Assembly (NCBI RefSeq): GCF_949628215.1
Contig: NC_134280.1
Location: 49,874,621-49,938,620 of the forward strand
Direction: 5' to 3'
DNA: 64,000 nucleotides
DNA from: Phalacrocorax aristotelis
Taxonomy: Eukaryota > Chordata > Aves > Suliformes > Phalacrocoracidae
This document shows, one piece after another, positions 13,701 to 27,800 of this stretch (position 1 is its first letter; each line of letters starts with the position of its first letter). The notes under the pieces were generated by a model that worked only from the letters and a program-made list of their open reading frames with translations, ran no database searches and was not told where the DNA came from. The position numbers were made by a program, and so were the translations under genes.

Positions 13701-16196
13701 GTGGCTGTGTTAGGAGCAGGTTATTAAGTAAAACCCACCGTAAATAGAGCCGTTAATTCAGTTGCTGGCATGGCTCTCTGTTATCTTCTCAATACCTCCC
13801 AGAGGGTATTAGTCTTACCCTTTCGTTTGAGTTGGCAGCAGAGTTATTTTTTTGCACCTGCTGCTCTACTCTGATAACAACACAGGTCAGCTTTGATTTG
13901 TTGGAATATAAACAAAAGAGCAAAGCCAGGCATCTGCCTCAGCAGCCTGGGCCGGTTTGACAATAGAGCTTTTCCCATTGGGTTTTGAACAAAAGTACTC
14001 TTTCGATTCTTACGTGAACTCTCTCCCGCTTCATAAATAGTCCTTTGCTACAAAATAGTCTGGTGTCGGAGGCAACCTCAATACTGTACTTTTCCATCAG
14101 CTGAAACCTCAGCAGGTCAAAGTAACACACTAGTCTAAGACTTAAGTCACAGGAGGTGTCATACAAAATACATAAAGAAAAATAATCTGAAACACAGTGG
14201 TTCAAAAATTAGCAGGAAAAAGCAACAAATGAAGGGTAAGCAGTAAAGGAACTTTCTTAAGAGGTAAAGAAAACCTGAAGCCCTGGGAAGGTTTGCTTTC
14301 CCATATGAACACATACATACTCCAACCCTTAATCTACTATTTAAAAGAAAGAAAGTAAAAAAAAAAAAGTATTCCATGAGAAGTAGGTACTCATCTTGGA
14401 ACTGGGCTACTTTAAAGTTCTTCCGATAATCAAGGTTGCAGGGCTTATCTACAGTAAAAGCATCTACAATGATGGAAGGACTCCTGAAACACTGACAGTC
14501 ATAAAGCAGAAAAGGAAGAGTCCACAGACAGGCAGTAAATAGCACAAAGCACAGAAACGAAGGAAGGAACTAGCTTTACCTCCTTATTACAAATAGGAAA
14601 ATTGAGACACAGAGCTGAAATTATTTGCTTAAGTCATATAACAAGTCAATGGACAAGTCAGTCCAACTCTTATCTTCCAGCTCAAACTCCATTGCTATCC
14701 ATTGCATCATACCTCCAGCAAAAATTTCAACATGCAGCTGACAGGATGATCATGGGTTTTTTGAGGGCAAAGAGAAGGCATTAAACAAGGGAAAGAATTT
14801 TCTATAAAAAAAGGGACCTGTTCAGACTAAAACCAAGACTCTTCTGTGTATCATGACTGTTATGTGCCTAGTAGGGATTTGAATGTTAAGTTAGCCAAAC
14901 AATTAAATTTACACTTGAAATATTAAATCAAAAAAACTGCTTTTGACCTATATATGTATGATCCTGAAAATAAGCTAGAAATTTGTAAGTAGAGCTGGCT
15001 GAAATTCAAAATTTCTGTTCTGTGGAATTGTGGCTATTTCAAGGTGCTTTTTTTCTTCCTTTTATTTTTTTTATAACAATGAAAGAAAGGAATTTTAAAC
15101 AGCAAGTTACCTGGCAACAGAGAGGGAGGATTCCCATCCCAGTCAGCTGACATGTAAAAAAAAACTATATTCAGGTTGTCCAAGTCACAAAAGTGCAACT
15201 CAACCTGTATGTATAATTGTTCTTAAAAGTCGGAAAATGTCAAATACCAGACTAAGATATTACTGCAAACAGGCAGTAATGTCACTACAGAGCAGCTGCA
15301 CTGGAAGCAATAAACTTGCCTTACATGGTTATTGTGCACATGGTCACCAGGGAACCCTCTGCAGAGCCTCACCACAGTAATCCTGAAATGCAGCCTCTGC
15401 AAGCTACCAGATTTGACTGTCTCAAACGCTGCCTAGGTTGTGAAGTTTGTGATCCTGTTCCTCTTCTCTCACTGATTGCTGATATTCTTCTCTTCTTCCT
15501 TATTTCTTTTATTTCTCTTTTTTAAATTTTTGTTTCTTTTTTTTTTCCTCTCTGTTCCATTTTTTGCCTTCTACTTAGTCAGACTGGTTGACCTGGCCAG
15601 CTAAGCTTCTTTCAAACACCACCACAAACCTGTAACCAGCAAACAGCAACAGACAAAAACTTCACCTTCAATAATCTACCTATGGTACAAGAGTGCCAGG
15701 TCTTACAGCAACTGTGGAGTTTGTGGCTGGTCTCTAGGATGGAGGCTGGAGGAGTCAGAAACAGGGAAAAAAGCTCACTTCCCTCAGTTCTTTCCACTCC
15801 CCTGTGCAGGTATGTATCTCACTTAGTCCTCAAGGTAACTGGAACAGGTTCCACCAACAATACCAATAAAAATATTTCTGGTCTATTTCAAACAACTGTT
15901 TTCGTCAAGAGGAGATTTAGTACCATGTGAATTATATCAATTTTTACATTGTTCTAGGAAGGAATGTTAGCAGAGATCCTTATAACAGCTGTTTTCAGGT
16001 GCTGGGGAGTTTTTTCTTCTTTTCTTTTTGTCTTTAATGATTAAATCTTCGTAAGATTTTTAATATTGAAGATGTGTCATAGCATAAGGCAGCCTGACAC
16101 CTTGGTTCTAAATGACACAAAGCCCTGTTAGCTTTTCACATATATAAAGCATTGATTGTGTTAACACCTTCAAGTCTGTTCTTCCCTCCATTATAT

Positions 16197-16440
16197 CAAT
16201 GCTAGCGCAGAAGAGCCTGGTTTGTTCTAGAGCTGCAGGCCTGCTGCTTATAGTCTGGGGTATGGGGAAGGGCAGCCCCAGGTACACCAGCTCTAAGGCT
16301 GCGCACGTGTCCCTGCAAGAAAAACTACTGCTGCACAGGGCAAAAACAGCAGGCGTGGAAGTCGCAGACAGCTTGGGCCGGGGCTCTTGGTGTGAGCACC
16401 CCCCTCACTGCACTGCAGGACAACACTAGCCAGTCATTTA
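16197..16440. other. GC-richer patch with several CpGs
   Basis: About 240 bases that are clearly richer in G+C than the flanks and hold about six CpGs, in a region where CpG is otherwise scarce. It contains a palindromic E-box CACGTG within GCGCACGTGTCC. A 76-codon plus-strand frame covers it but has no recognisable homology and the composition explains it. It could be a regulatory element or a non-coding exon; nothing in the sequence decides. Confidence 0.3.
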
Positions 16441-19400
16441 TACCTACAGACAAAACACTCCTATATACCAAATACCAAATGCAAAGAGCTTTGCATTTTA
16501 AAGGATTAAATGAAGAAGCTAGTTATTCAGATTAGCAAACAAAATGGATTGAAATGAGGGCAAATATTTGAATTCCTATATTATAAAGTAAAGCAAGAAA
16601 GTCTGTGCAGGAGATAAGGGATGTGCATGTACTCAGTGCAATACATTTGTGTGAGTATATGCATATAGGGAGTGGCTACAGGCAAGCTAAGAAAAATTTA
16701 CTAGATTGACTACAATTTTACTATCTTCCAAAAACATTTAATCATTTCAGACTTTGAAGAAAGAAAAGAAGTTTCTACCTGTTCTTACAAAGTATTACAG
16801 CTCCATTAAAAAAAGTCTTGGGAGGGGTAAGGATATCTACAAGTCACTAAATGAAGGAAAAATGATATCTTACATTTTGTACATGTCATTTTTTATTAGC
16901 CTGTAAGAATATCTTACTCATCTAATCACCTATCTCCCTCATCTACTCATCTAATCTAATCATACAGTCTTCTAAAACTTTTTCATCTTCCTTTGTCAAG
17001 GCAGCTGCCTGGGACTATTACAAGTAAAGTCTGTTTTATGTGAGTAGTGTGTTAGGTCCTGCTGCAAAAGAGATGAGAACAGTGCCCTTGAATGCATCAG
17101 AATTTGACTCCCTGATAAAGCCCCTCCATAGCCATTCCAATCTATGAGACAATTGCTTAACCAAGCGTACTTTGAAAGTGCATCATCAGGATGCAAGCTT
17201 CTAAACTATTGTGTAATAATAATTATATGTTTCAGTAAAAATCATTAAGAAAGTTTGGGGGTAATCATTATATCATGGACTTAGTCTGATTCCTGACCAT
17301 AGCATCTTGGGCAGTTTTACATGGGTTTACATGGATTTGTTAATTATATAGCAATATAAATTAGTTACCTGCTCACTGCTAGATGAAAGAAAACCCAGAG
17401 TGGTTTTAAAAAAAACCAAAAACAATTCTGATAATGGCACTTGTGATTTGGACAAAAAGAACGTATTTTTATACATAGTTGCTCAATTGTTACAGACTCA
17501 TAGGGGCTCAGGACACTATTACAGCTACATCTGATTGTGAGCTGAGGAAATATCTCCAGTGTTTATGTCTGTATCCCTCCTCCATAATAGGCAGGAACTT
17601 TTATTTTAATCTATGTGTTTGCAGATCCTTTAAGTAGAATTACTTTCTTTTCACCACTGCAAAGCAATTCTATTTTACTACCCCATCTTATCGGTCTATA
17701 ACCACCAATCATCCAGCCCCAGCTAGTTGTTTTATCTACTAGTTCTCATACTCTTTCCTGTGGAGCACATTTCACAACATCAGCAGAGGTAATGATAACT
17801 ACAAGCGATGTCAGCTTTTGTAAAGGAAGGCTTTGAGGGCTCTTCCTCAGAGGGAGACACGCAAAATGCCAAATGCCAGTTTATTGCTCCACTGGCTGCA
17901 TGACTCCATGTTTACTCATTCTCACCCTTCTATAGACCAATGACCAACAAATGTCCCAAGTATTTTAGGCATTCAGTGAGGGAGTTGGTGCAAGCTACAT
18001 CCCCAGTAGAGCACAAAGCAGCTCCCATACTAAGAAAGACTCCAGATAACTTCTACAGAAACCAAATTAATCCTTACTTTTCCATATACCAGCTGTGTGA
18101 ACAAATGCTTCTTTATTTACCCTTTCTATCACCAGTGCTACTTATGAATTTCACCCATACCAAATTCTCAGTGTACGCTTTTCTCGAAAACTTACTGAAA
18201 TAAATCCTTGGTTCATCAGGGGCCAAAATATATCTAAGCTGCAGAGCGTGCTGAAGGCAGGGACAGGGAGAAAGAGAAGCAGGCATCTGTGGTTAGAGAT
18301 CTTGAAGTGCCCTTGAGCACTAGACTGGCTGAGTGGCTGAAGCCAGCACACTTTGCTGAAGATGGTGTTGGATTTCATGTTCACAGGGCACTTCTTATTA
18401 GGACAAAAGCTCCATGAGTTTATGCTTGAAATTTCGATAGTAACTAAGCTGTGAGATGGGGCAAAGACTTCACTTCACTAAACTTCACAAACTGTGCAAG
18501 CTACAAAGATTGTTAGCATTTCTGTCCATTTCCTTATGTACAGCAAAGACTTTATACTTGGTTCTGCCACATCCTAACATCATGTGTCATTAGCAATGAC
18601 AACTGACAATTAAGTTTGTGACCCTTTTCTTTTTATGTGCTGCTTGCTGCAGGAACACCTAGCTCTCAACAAGAATACCTACTTTATAACTGTAGGAAGG
18701 CTAATGAGAAAGAGCACTGCAGAAAATCCTATAAAGGGTGGTCACATTACCATCAGAATAAGAAGGGGCTATTCATCTCTATCTGTAGCTTGGTCTCAGC
18801 ACACTGACCAATTTTTAAGCTAGACAGGTCTGTCCTGTAGCACCCACTTTCCAACCTGTCTCTCTGTACAGTAGGTCATTGCTCCAGTTCACAGAGATGG
18901 TATTCATCGTATTGCAGAAAGAGCTCGGACAGGTGTGTGTAAATTGATTCTAAGTAAGTAAACAGCAATAGAAAGCACATAACTGTAGACTCCATAGAAT
19001 AGATCCAGGTTACAGTGCAGTCAGTAGAAAGTTTGCCTGGGAGAAGACTGAATAGTTTGTCCTGAGACTGTTAGACATGTTTTTAAAGAGTGTGTAAGCA
19101 ATGAACAAGAGAGGCTAGGCAAGCTTCGATTTTGGAAAGTTATCATGGCTCATGGACAGTCCTCTGAGTTCACTGAAGCAATAAAATCATTAATCCTCCT
19201 CTGTGAGAATTCTATATAAATATTCACTTCTTCAGCAGGTGTAGGATTTCAACCTCACAGGGTTTTTTTAGTGCAAATTGCCGTGGGACAGGCAACAGCC
19301 TAACACGTCAGTCCTGTCTGGACACAGACACGTGTACAGAAATCCTCCTTTTTCCTCTCTAATCTTTCTTCATCTGTGTCTCTGGACAATTTCTTCCTTT

Positions 19401-20384
19401 TTAGTTTGATCTCTCTCCACTGCAATTTGTTACCTTGCACCTCCCAGACAGAACAAGTACTGATCTTAACAATAAAACTCACTGGAAATGAAAAAAAAAA
19501 AAGGAAATTCAGTGGGAGCCAGATGATTTGTCATTGTCCAACAGTCTTATTGGCTGTTTCCACCACGGCTGAAAACTCACAACACACTGAGAATATCTGA
19601 AGTAATATAAAATTACTATGACAATACCACAGTATATTGTCTCAGGTGAAAAGAGGGTAATAATATCCCATGTTAAACAGACCATATTCTATTACCTGAT
19701 CTCACCATGACTGGGGTAATATGTATTGTTGTCACCATATAAATTGCTGTGAAGGGCTACCTAATTTGTGCTGGGGCAAACCAAGCATTATACTGGTCTG
19801 ATAGGAGATCCTTTACTACTGTGACTTGGGAAAAACACACTTTTTTACCATCCTTATAGGCTTTACAAATAAGACTAGGACTAGGAAAAATGAAAAAAAC
19901 CGTGCAAACAAACAACATCAGCTCTACTAACAATAACCTCATCTCTGCATGTCGGACCAATGCTTGAAGGCGAGAAGGGGGTCTGGAGGACAGTGATGCT
20001 AAGAAAGCCTTGGGCACACTCTATAAACCCCTGATCCTGAACTCCCAGTATATTGACTCATATTACCTTTGTGTTTAGCACTGCTGTTCCTACAGCCTGT
20101 CTCCAGTCCTGACATCCAAATTTCACAGCAGATGTTCAAAAATTAGAGGGGACCATTGAATTGATTAAAGGATGGAAAAGCTTAGAGTGGAACAGGTCGA
20201 GGTCCTAGAGGATTTGGCCCTAGTGTAAGTTTTTCCATGAGAGGGAATAGCCTATGGAGCTCGGACTACTACACAATTATCAAAGATTAGGCTATGGAAG
20301 GATTTGTCCCTAGCTACCTACACAAGGAAGAGGAATTTGCCACCCAGGGGACATCACAAGACAACAACATCAGGTGGCTGAATG

Positions 20385-20640
20385 CTGAAGTTAGACCATG
20401 TCAGACTGAAATGAGATAAAATCTTTTTAGAGGCATGGTATTTAATTGCTGGAGCACTTCAAAAAGTTCTGCTGATTTTCCCATTGTTGGACTTCTGGAC
20501 TTTTTTTTTCAAGATTAGAAGTTTTCTAGAAGATAAGCTGTAGTTCAAGTCAACTAATTAAACTCTGACAAATTCTGGGAAGTCCTGTGTTGTTATCACA
20601 ACAATCACTTCTGGTTTCGAAAACTTTAAGGGCCAGGAAT
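20385..20640 (+). mobile_element. Ancient CR1-type LINE 3' fragment
   Basis: The order of short matches follows the 3' end of old sauropsid CR1 (CR1-L3-like) elements: an AATTGCTGGAGCACTTC segment corresponding to the conserved CAxTGGAACAACTT, then TTTTCAAGATTAGAAGTTTT, TAGAAGATA, CTGTAGTTCAAGTCAACTAA, GGGAAGTCCTGTG and a TGTTATCACA...CACTTCTGG tail. The element is heavily diverged, with no coding frame left. It may extend left toward 20150, where similarity fades. The family assignment rests on remembered consensus. Confidence 0.65.
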
Positions 20641-21521
20641 TAAACTGTCATTAATTGCAATATTTGTTGATGAAACACCTTAATACTGTTGTTTTTCTAC
20701 TTTTAATTGCAACTGTTTTCTTTGGTTTTTGCATTTGCATTAAATAGAAAAGTTCTGTATTTTCCAGCGCTGGAATTTTCTACAGCGCAAATAGATGTCA
20801 GAAAACTGACTTAAATTGTTACCCACAGATTTGCTATCAAAACAAAACTTAAAGGAGTGTATTTTTCTTATTCCACTGAATTTTTTCACCGAAATACTGG
20901 TGCAAAATAGGTATATTTAACGCAGTCCCATGTGGCACAAGTACAAAAAAAACCACTAAATGAAACTTTTACTTCAATGTTCATTTCTGTCACGATGAAC
21001 CAGTTTCATTGTCTAAAGAATATGAAAAAAAGGATAGCTGGATATACTTCAGAAGCAAAGTTGACAAGATATTTTTAGATGAAGTAATCGGAAAGCACAA
21101 TACTGACAAAATTCAATGACTTTATAACCATATACACAAAAGTATGCGCCTAAAATGTCTCATGGTGAAATGCAAGCCTTCATCACTAAGCCCATTCCAC
21201 ATATATTACAAAATCGACATGGATTTTGAGCAACTTTTTCTTTACGTTTACTTCTACCATTACTTGAACAGCTGTGTCTATACCTTAAGGGGCCAATTCT
21301 GGTTCTATTCAAGTAAAATTACCATTGGAAGAGAAACAAATTAAACAGGCAAAGACACTGTAGGCCTCTACTCACACTGTATTTACCTACCCAGTGCTTG
21401 AGCTGGGTTCTTTGTGGTGCTTTATCTTAGAAGGGACTAAGATCGGCAGAACCCCCCCTCACCACAGGAATTGCCAAGAAATTGCCTTAAGGATAAAACC
21501 AAGCCAAATTATAAATATATT
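20641..21521. other. Non-coding spacer
   Basis: AT-rich DNA with no supported gene or repeat. A consensus octamer ATTTGCAT occurs just before 20740 in the adjoining sequence context, and similar single motifs are expected by chance. Confidence 0.5.
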
Positions 21522-21846
21522 TTAGGATTTTTTGTCATCAGCACAATCACCATCAAGATCTTCATCACTAAAAGCAAAAGGAACACCATCATTGTAAAGT
21601 GTCTCCCAGTTCTGCGACACCAGCACTCTTAATGATATTGAGAAGGTCCACTTTCTCACCCCTTGCCTTACTGAACAGATGACCACTCTGTGGACAAAAG
21701 CAGGAGATTTAGGACCCAGCATATTATTAAATACATCATAATAAAAAGAATCCTCAGGAAACTTTAAGTAATCCTGACAAAGCCACTGGCTCAATTCAAA
21801 GTCAATGCCATTCTGGGTAAGTAAAGGCAGTACATCTGGCCCCAAT
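21522..21846 (-). pseudogene. Broken coding-like segment, parent unknown
   Basis: On the minus strand an open frame of about 107 codons begins just after a TGA and ends at TAA. The first half reads like real protein (DFELSQWLCQDYLKFPEDS, then YYDVFNNMLG). In the second half the +1 frame also reads protein-like (GHLFSKARGEKVDLLNIIKS, then AGVAELGD) before a stop, and the original frame resumes with an acidic C-terminal end (SDEDLDGD). This suggests a decayed copy with at least one frameshift around 21690-21660. A CCACAG and a GCCAG on the minus strand could alternatively be read as splice acceptors, so diverged exons remain possible. I see no poly-A tail or target duplication and do not recognise the parent family, so no function is given. 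Confidence 0.35.
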
Positions 21847-24800
21847 CAAATATAAACACAACAGAAATATTTAAACACAAGTAAGATACAATTTCAAAAT
21901 AGGAAAACAGACATCTTTATTGCAACGTTAAAAAGCCTTTTGATCAAATGAGCTTAGCTGCTAGTCCCAAGTGGGAAGGGAGGGGCTCGGTAGGGTGGGC
22001 ATGAGTCCAGTAGACACTTTCCTCTTTTTTTTTTTTCAGTGGTGTTAATTTAAAGGAAGTATATTTTTAAAAAGATACCCAAACACCTTACCTCATTTAG
22101 CTGCAGATTCTGGAGTGGAAATCCTTAACTGAGGCAATGGGAAAACACAGGTACTAGGTTATGTCTCCTAAAGACTGCCAGGAGTGAAGATAAATGGACG
22201 TGATATTAATTTTAAAACATTTTGCTGAACACTCAGGCAGCCAATAGGGAAATTCCTTAGGTCATTTCCTGTTCGTTTGATTGGGTCTTCAACGACAACA
22301 ACCAAGATGAGATTGGGAGCATTTGCATAAGGCCAGCTCAGTCCTCAGTATTCAAAAAGAACAGGTCTAACCGGGTTACACACGTGGCTCCAGAACAAAA
22401 GAAAAACCTGGTAATGGATGAGGGATTGATTTCTTTGTAGTTGTTTTTTTAGGACCATCCCTTTTTTTTTTTTTAATGGAGGTTATTTCAGGTAGATAGG
22501 GAGATTATAATTAGAATGAGGAGAAATGAAAAGCAGGAATGTCCTAAATTTAAATTAGTCTGGAAATAGCATTAGGAGATGCATGGTATGGAATAACCCT
22601 GTGCTGGAGGGAGGTTGACTGGGTGAGCCAATACTATGGGCTCAATTCTTTCTTTTCATACCTTGAACATCCTGCAAAAACCATGAATCTGCAGAAAGGG
22701 GAGTCTCTTGGTCTTCCAGCTTCTCTGGGCATCTGAGAGAAAGTAAAGACAAAATGAGGGAAAAAATCATCACTGTATGTGTACATGGGGTTGAGTATGA
22801 AAGCTCAGCTACATACAGGTTAGCAGGACAGAAAATCAGCAGATGAGTGCTCAGCTTTACATTTCTCTGCTTTTGACCTTTCTAATTCTGAAGGTTAAGA
22901 TCGGCAGGGCAAAGCTAAAACTTTTCTTAAGGCACCTGCTTCACAGCCCATGGAAGTCAGAGAAAAACATTTTTGCTTGTTCTGAGCCACAGCCTGGGCA
23001 TTGCGTTAGAGGCCTTTCACTAATTCAGTCATCAGTTCAGCTGTCACCTTGGGTGAAGAGCAAGGAAAGGCTGTTTCTTCACGGAAGATCTGTGCTTGCA
23101 GAACAGACCTGAGAGTTGTGAGTCCAAAGCTTTCCTTGAGCATTTGTGAGTTACCCCTCCAGCTTGCGACCATGGTCCTCAGCAGGAAACAAGGTGCTTA
23201 AATGAAAATATGAACCCTCATCTCTCTCTCATTATTTCACTAGTCAGAAAAGGCAACTAACGTGACAACAGCTAAAAATGTAGTAACGTAGGAAGGTTCT
23301 GAAGTTTCATTAATTTGTATGCATAAAACACAAGAATTGCTGAATGTTATTACGCAGTGACTGTTCAGTGGTCTCTGTGAATTGACTTTTCCAGTCTTTG
23401 TTCACTTTTGATCCCAGGGCTCATCATAGATCTCCCTCCCAACAGATGCTGACAAGCATTCTCAGTTCTAAATTTGCCAAACACAGGGAATGAATTGTCC
23501 TTCAACATCCAGAGATACTATTAATTATTATTCAAGGCTCATTGTAGGGGAAACATTTCATACTTGTTATTTATGCTGAACCTGATTTCAAGATAAATAG
23601 TGCATCTCAGACTTTAGGAATGTCACCTTTGTTCCTATCATCTACACTAACATCAATTACAGTAAAACCTGACCTGCTTTTATTTATACAGATAAGATGC
23701 ACCTGTGTACAAGTGTTGCTTGGGAAGATCATATTGTTTTTCACTCAGGTTATAGTCAAGTTCCATGGCTGCTCACCTTGAGTCTCACCTATCAAAGAAC
23801 GTTTTCACTGAGGAAGAAGGATGGCTGTAAATGTCCATCTTCAAGAGCAGTAATGTCTTGTAGCTACAGCACCAAGCGTTAAGGACATCACTGAAGACAG
23901 CTAGATAACAGTTTGGAGTTCTCATAAGTAGGTCTAGTACCTATAAGAGTTCTCTAAGCATTTATGTCACCAAGTTTAAGTATTTGCATACCAGTTCATG
24001 TCTTGGTGGGTATTTATATTAAAGTTTTCACCATCAAAATGATGTCTTTTTATCATAGCAGCATGGATGATCAATGCAGAGCAGGAGAACAGGAAAAAGC
24101 TAAGAAGGAAGCAAAGAATGAGAAAGCAATAACAAGCACTTCCCTTCCCAGGAAGGATATCTTTAACAAAGAACCAGCTCTTACATCCCACTGAGCTAAA
24201 CATGAGAGATTAAATCACGAAATACATCTCATGCTGCAGAACCACCACAGAAGCATGTGTCCACTGAGTTTCAACATAGCTAGGGAAATCAGACTTTTCC
24301 TACTGCTAGAAAGGACACCAGCAAAAGCAGCAGAAATTTGGTTCAAGTATGGTACTTAGATTGGTGTGTCACTTCTGTTTGTGTGGCTCTAAGCCTTTTC
24401 TGTCTCTGCTCCCAAGGGCAGAGACAGCTCTGGTTGCTAAGACCTAGAATAATTCCAGACAGACAAAAAATCACATTGTACCAACAGGTCTGGGCAAGGT
24501 GAGGCTAACTTGGCCAGCACACCAGCATGCATTATTTAGTAGTGTGCTATTTTCAAAGGCACGGTGCCACACAGGGTGGTGGCTCCTTAAATTTACTGCC
24601 CTGCCTGTCCAGCTATGCTGCACCCCCATGCTCCCAAGTATGCTATTGACACTTACATGTGGTTCAGCACAGAGAGAATTACGGGTGGCTTTCGGAGACA
24701 GACAGAGCTTTCCCTCTGCGTATCCTTCTCCAGCAATGCAGCCAGAAAATTAGCATGATTTTGGTCCCCAGACAATTCTAGGTGGCAGAGAAAATATTAA

Positions 24801-27800
24801 AACCTCTATAATTAGGACCTAGGAGTCCATATTCACAGTATGGCAGAAGTGTCAGTGCAGATTCCCAGAATTAATTTAATTATAGCCATCAAGCATTGAG
24901 GAAATTATCTAAATCTGTCTAGATTCTTAAATTGGCGTCTGTTACTGTAGTGTCTGACACCTGATGAAAACAGAGAACAAATGTATGGTAATTTCTACTT
25001 TTCCATTAATATTAATCTCCACTTCATTTGTTGAATTCCAGTGGAATATCAAAAGGAGCGTGTAATAGGCTGATACGTAGGTTAGACTCGCTGAGCAATC
25101 AGAGAATTCAGGGTATGATATTCCTGCTTTCATTTTCTTGCCCCCATATCAGAAGTGATTCAAAAAGTTTGCTGTGAAATAATATACTTTCTGTAAAAAC
25201 ATTGCTAGAGAAGCCAGAAGGAGCAGGACAGGTGCTATTTCCAAAGTGTGTTCGATGTTATAGGCAAGCACCACCTATTACTAAGGTTGCCCATTACTTA
25301 GGCTTGCAAGTCATTGTAATTTTTTTCTTTACAGTTTGCCAAAGTCTATCCCTTAGGTGTTTGGCTAAATTGAAATTTTCCATAATGGGGATTTGCTTTG
25401 CAACAAATTTTTTGAATAATTGTCATCCATAATAGTGTATGTTTTTCTGAAAAATTAAAGAAGGCAGGCAAAAAAATGCTGTTCTTTGTATCCATATTAA
25501 AAAATATTCCTGCCTTTTCTTTGGAAAGGTTAAGTACATTTATGTTTGAAGCAAAGACTGATGAAAATGGGATGTCAAGTTAAGGGTGTGCTGTTTACCA
25601 TGCCCAATAAAATCCAACCAAAATTAGCCATTTTATAGCTCACTGAGAAATCATAGTCCACATAATGTATTCCATGATGAAAAGCCACATTCCCTGCAGC
25701 TTCCTTCTGCACTGAGCATTCTCCACCTCCTGGCTTCACAGGGCTTTCCCAGCAGGTAACAAAGGCTATTCCTGTGCATTCACCCTCCTGAAAAGGCAAT
25801 TTTTCCAATGACTTCCCCCATTTGGCCCAGCAGCTACTGTCAATACAACAGGCAGATATCTTTACAGAGGATCTAAAGGTTTCGTTCATGGGCTTAACCC
25901 ACGGGATATGCAATGCTGAAACACCTATCTTTGCACATCACATTCAAAACCTAGAAACCATACACAAGAAACAGCACTAGGAGAACATTATTAACATTGT
26001 GACAAGTTAGGAGGTACTGTACTTAAGAACAGACAAGATGATACTCATTTGAAGAGAAGCTAGCCAATACTATGATTGAGGGAGTGTCCCTGAGCTTATT
26101 TGCTGCACATGAATCAAACTTGCTCTGAAAATGTCTATTCATTTCCTCATGAGTTTTCTTATAGTGTTCATCCTCATGGTATTTGAGGTATTATAGAAAC
26201 ACATTTATTTATAACGTAAATAAACATTTAATATGTGTACATTAGTGTATTACATTATATTAATGCATTAGCACTAATATTAAAGTATTAGAACCAAAAC
26301 ACCTTTATGCTTCCCTTATGAGGTAAGAAGTTAATAATTTTTATCCCTATTTTAAATGGGGAATCCTAAAAAGATCAAGATAAAGCCATTTAATAATTCA
26401 AGGTATCCATTCTGAGCACGTATTTAGAGCACTTAGTATTCTATAGTTATGTGAAGTATTGAAAGCACAGCTCCCACTCACCTCAATTTGAGATCTTAGC
26501 GCTTAACAGTTCTCTAAATCAGACTCCTTTTCTAGCAGAAAAGAAGGAAAAAAAAGATTTTAAAATTTATAAATAATAAGTTAGGTTTTCCATGCAAAAG
26601 ATAAGGGTAACAAAGGGCTAGAATGAACCAGCAGGACAAACATGAATTGCTTACACAAACATTGAAAGAAAAAAATGCAAATCCTAGAGAGAATATAGGC
26701 TTACTATTAATTATGGGTTTGTTTTTGTCTCCTCGGTGTGCAGGTCAAACCAACTCAATGTAACAGTGCAGTGGCATCCAGCCACTCCTTTCTGCAAGAG
26801 CACATTGTTACTCAAACTGTTGGGAGTAAACTCATGAGAAATATGGAGAGAGATTAATATTGACAAATAATGTCCATGGCAAATAAAAAGATATGTAGCA
26901 CTGAGGAGACCATTAAATCCAGTGCAGCATCTGTTATGCTTTGCTTCTCATTTGAAAGAAAAGCATCAAAAATTTATAAGCAGTCAACAGGACCAATTGG
27001 TAAGAAACTATAAGACTATTTTCTGCCCACATGAACTAACACAGTTCCATGGTTTTCTGTGAGGTTTTGGCAAGGTATATCATCTAACAGCATTTTTTAA
27101 TGTAGTTGTATACACAACTGAATTGCCATTTCAGGAGTCAATTTATTATGAGGCTATACTGACTGTGCAATGATCTCTCAGAGAAAAAGCTTCATAACTA
27201 TGCAATAGTAGGTGTTAAACAATGGGTAGGGCAAAATGACCTAATGGGTCTTTTCTATCTGTTGTGGTTTGAATCTCTTAGCAAACACCATGATGCTGCC
27301 AGGACCAAAGCAAAACAAAAGCTTTGATTTTTGAGAACATAAAACTATCTTTCACTAAATGCAAACACAAAATAATGCACAAGGATAAAAAAGGAGCACA
27401 AATATGGTGAGATAAACTTTTAGCAGGGCTCAAATACTTTTCCTGTTACATTCATAAACCAGGATATGATGAAACCACAGGGCCTGGGAGAGGCACAACC
27501 GTTCCTATGAGTGTTGCACCTCTTGCTCCCAAAATTTGGTGAATATAGAAGTATGTTTGTGCTAGGATCATTTGTAACTACAAATCACTGCACAATCACC
27601 CCGGTGCCACCAATTCACATATGTAGGAACTGGAGTATAGCTACAGAGCTCAGAAGTGGTCTTGTGTCATGTGGATACCTTGTTATTGAGCTACACAAGA
27701 GTTCAAGTTCATTCCTGCACTTAAATCCTCACTAATGACTCTGTATCTGTATTTTGCTATGGCATTTTATATAAACCATATGGTGTCAAGCTTTTTAGGA

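Larger units (their letters stand above)
4222..20384. other. EHF intron 1 and/or upstream non-coding DNA
   Basis: Sixteen kilobases without a gene I can support. The open frames of 60-130 codons here have no recognisable family and often cross microsatellites. EHF must have a non-coding first exon to the right of 4221, so at least part of this span is probably intron 1; its end is unknown. Low-complexity tracts occur near 5650, 7750, 10800 and 14345. A GC-richer patch at 16.2 kb is listed separately. A good ETS-type core, CTTCCGG, lies near 8635. Confidence 0.6.

Noticed and set aside
14159..14545. A 128-codon minus-strand frame rich in Phe, Cys and Leu
   Set aside because: The composition comes from A/AG-rich plus-strand DNA; hydrophobic runs are an effect of the poly-purine tract, not of a membrane protein.
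25575..25913. A 112-codon minus-strand frame
   Set aside because: No recognisable family, no splice or retrocopy signs, and no transmembrane or repeat pattern; a frame of this length is expected by chance in 64 kb.
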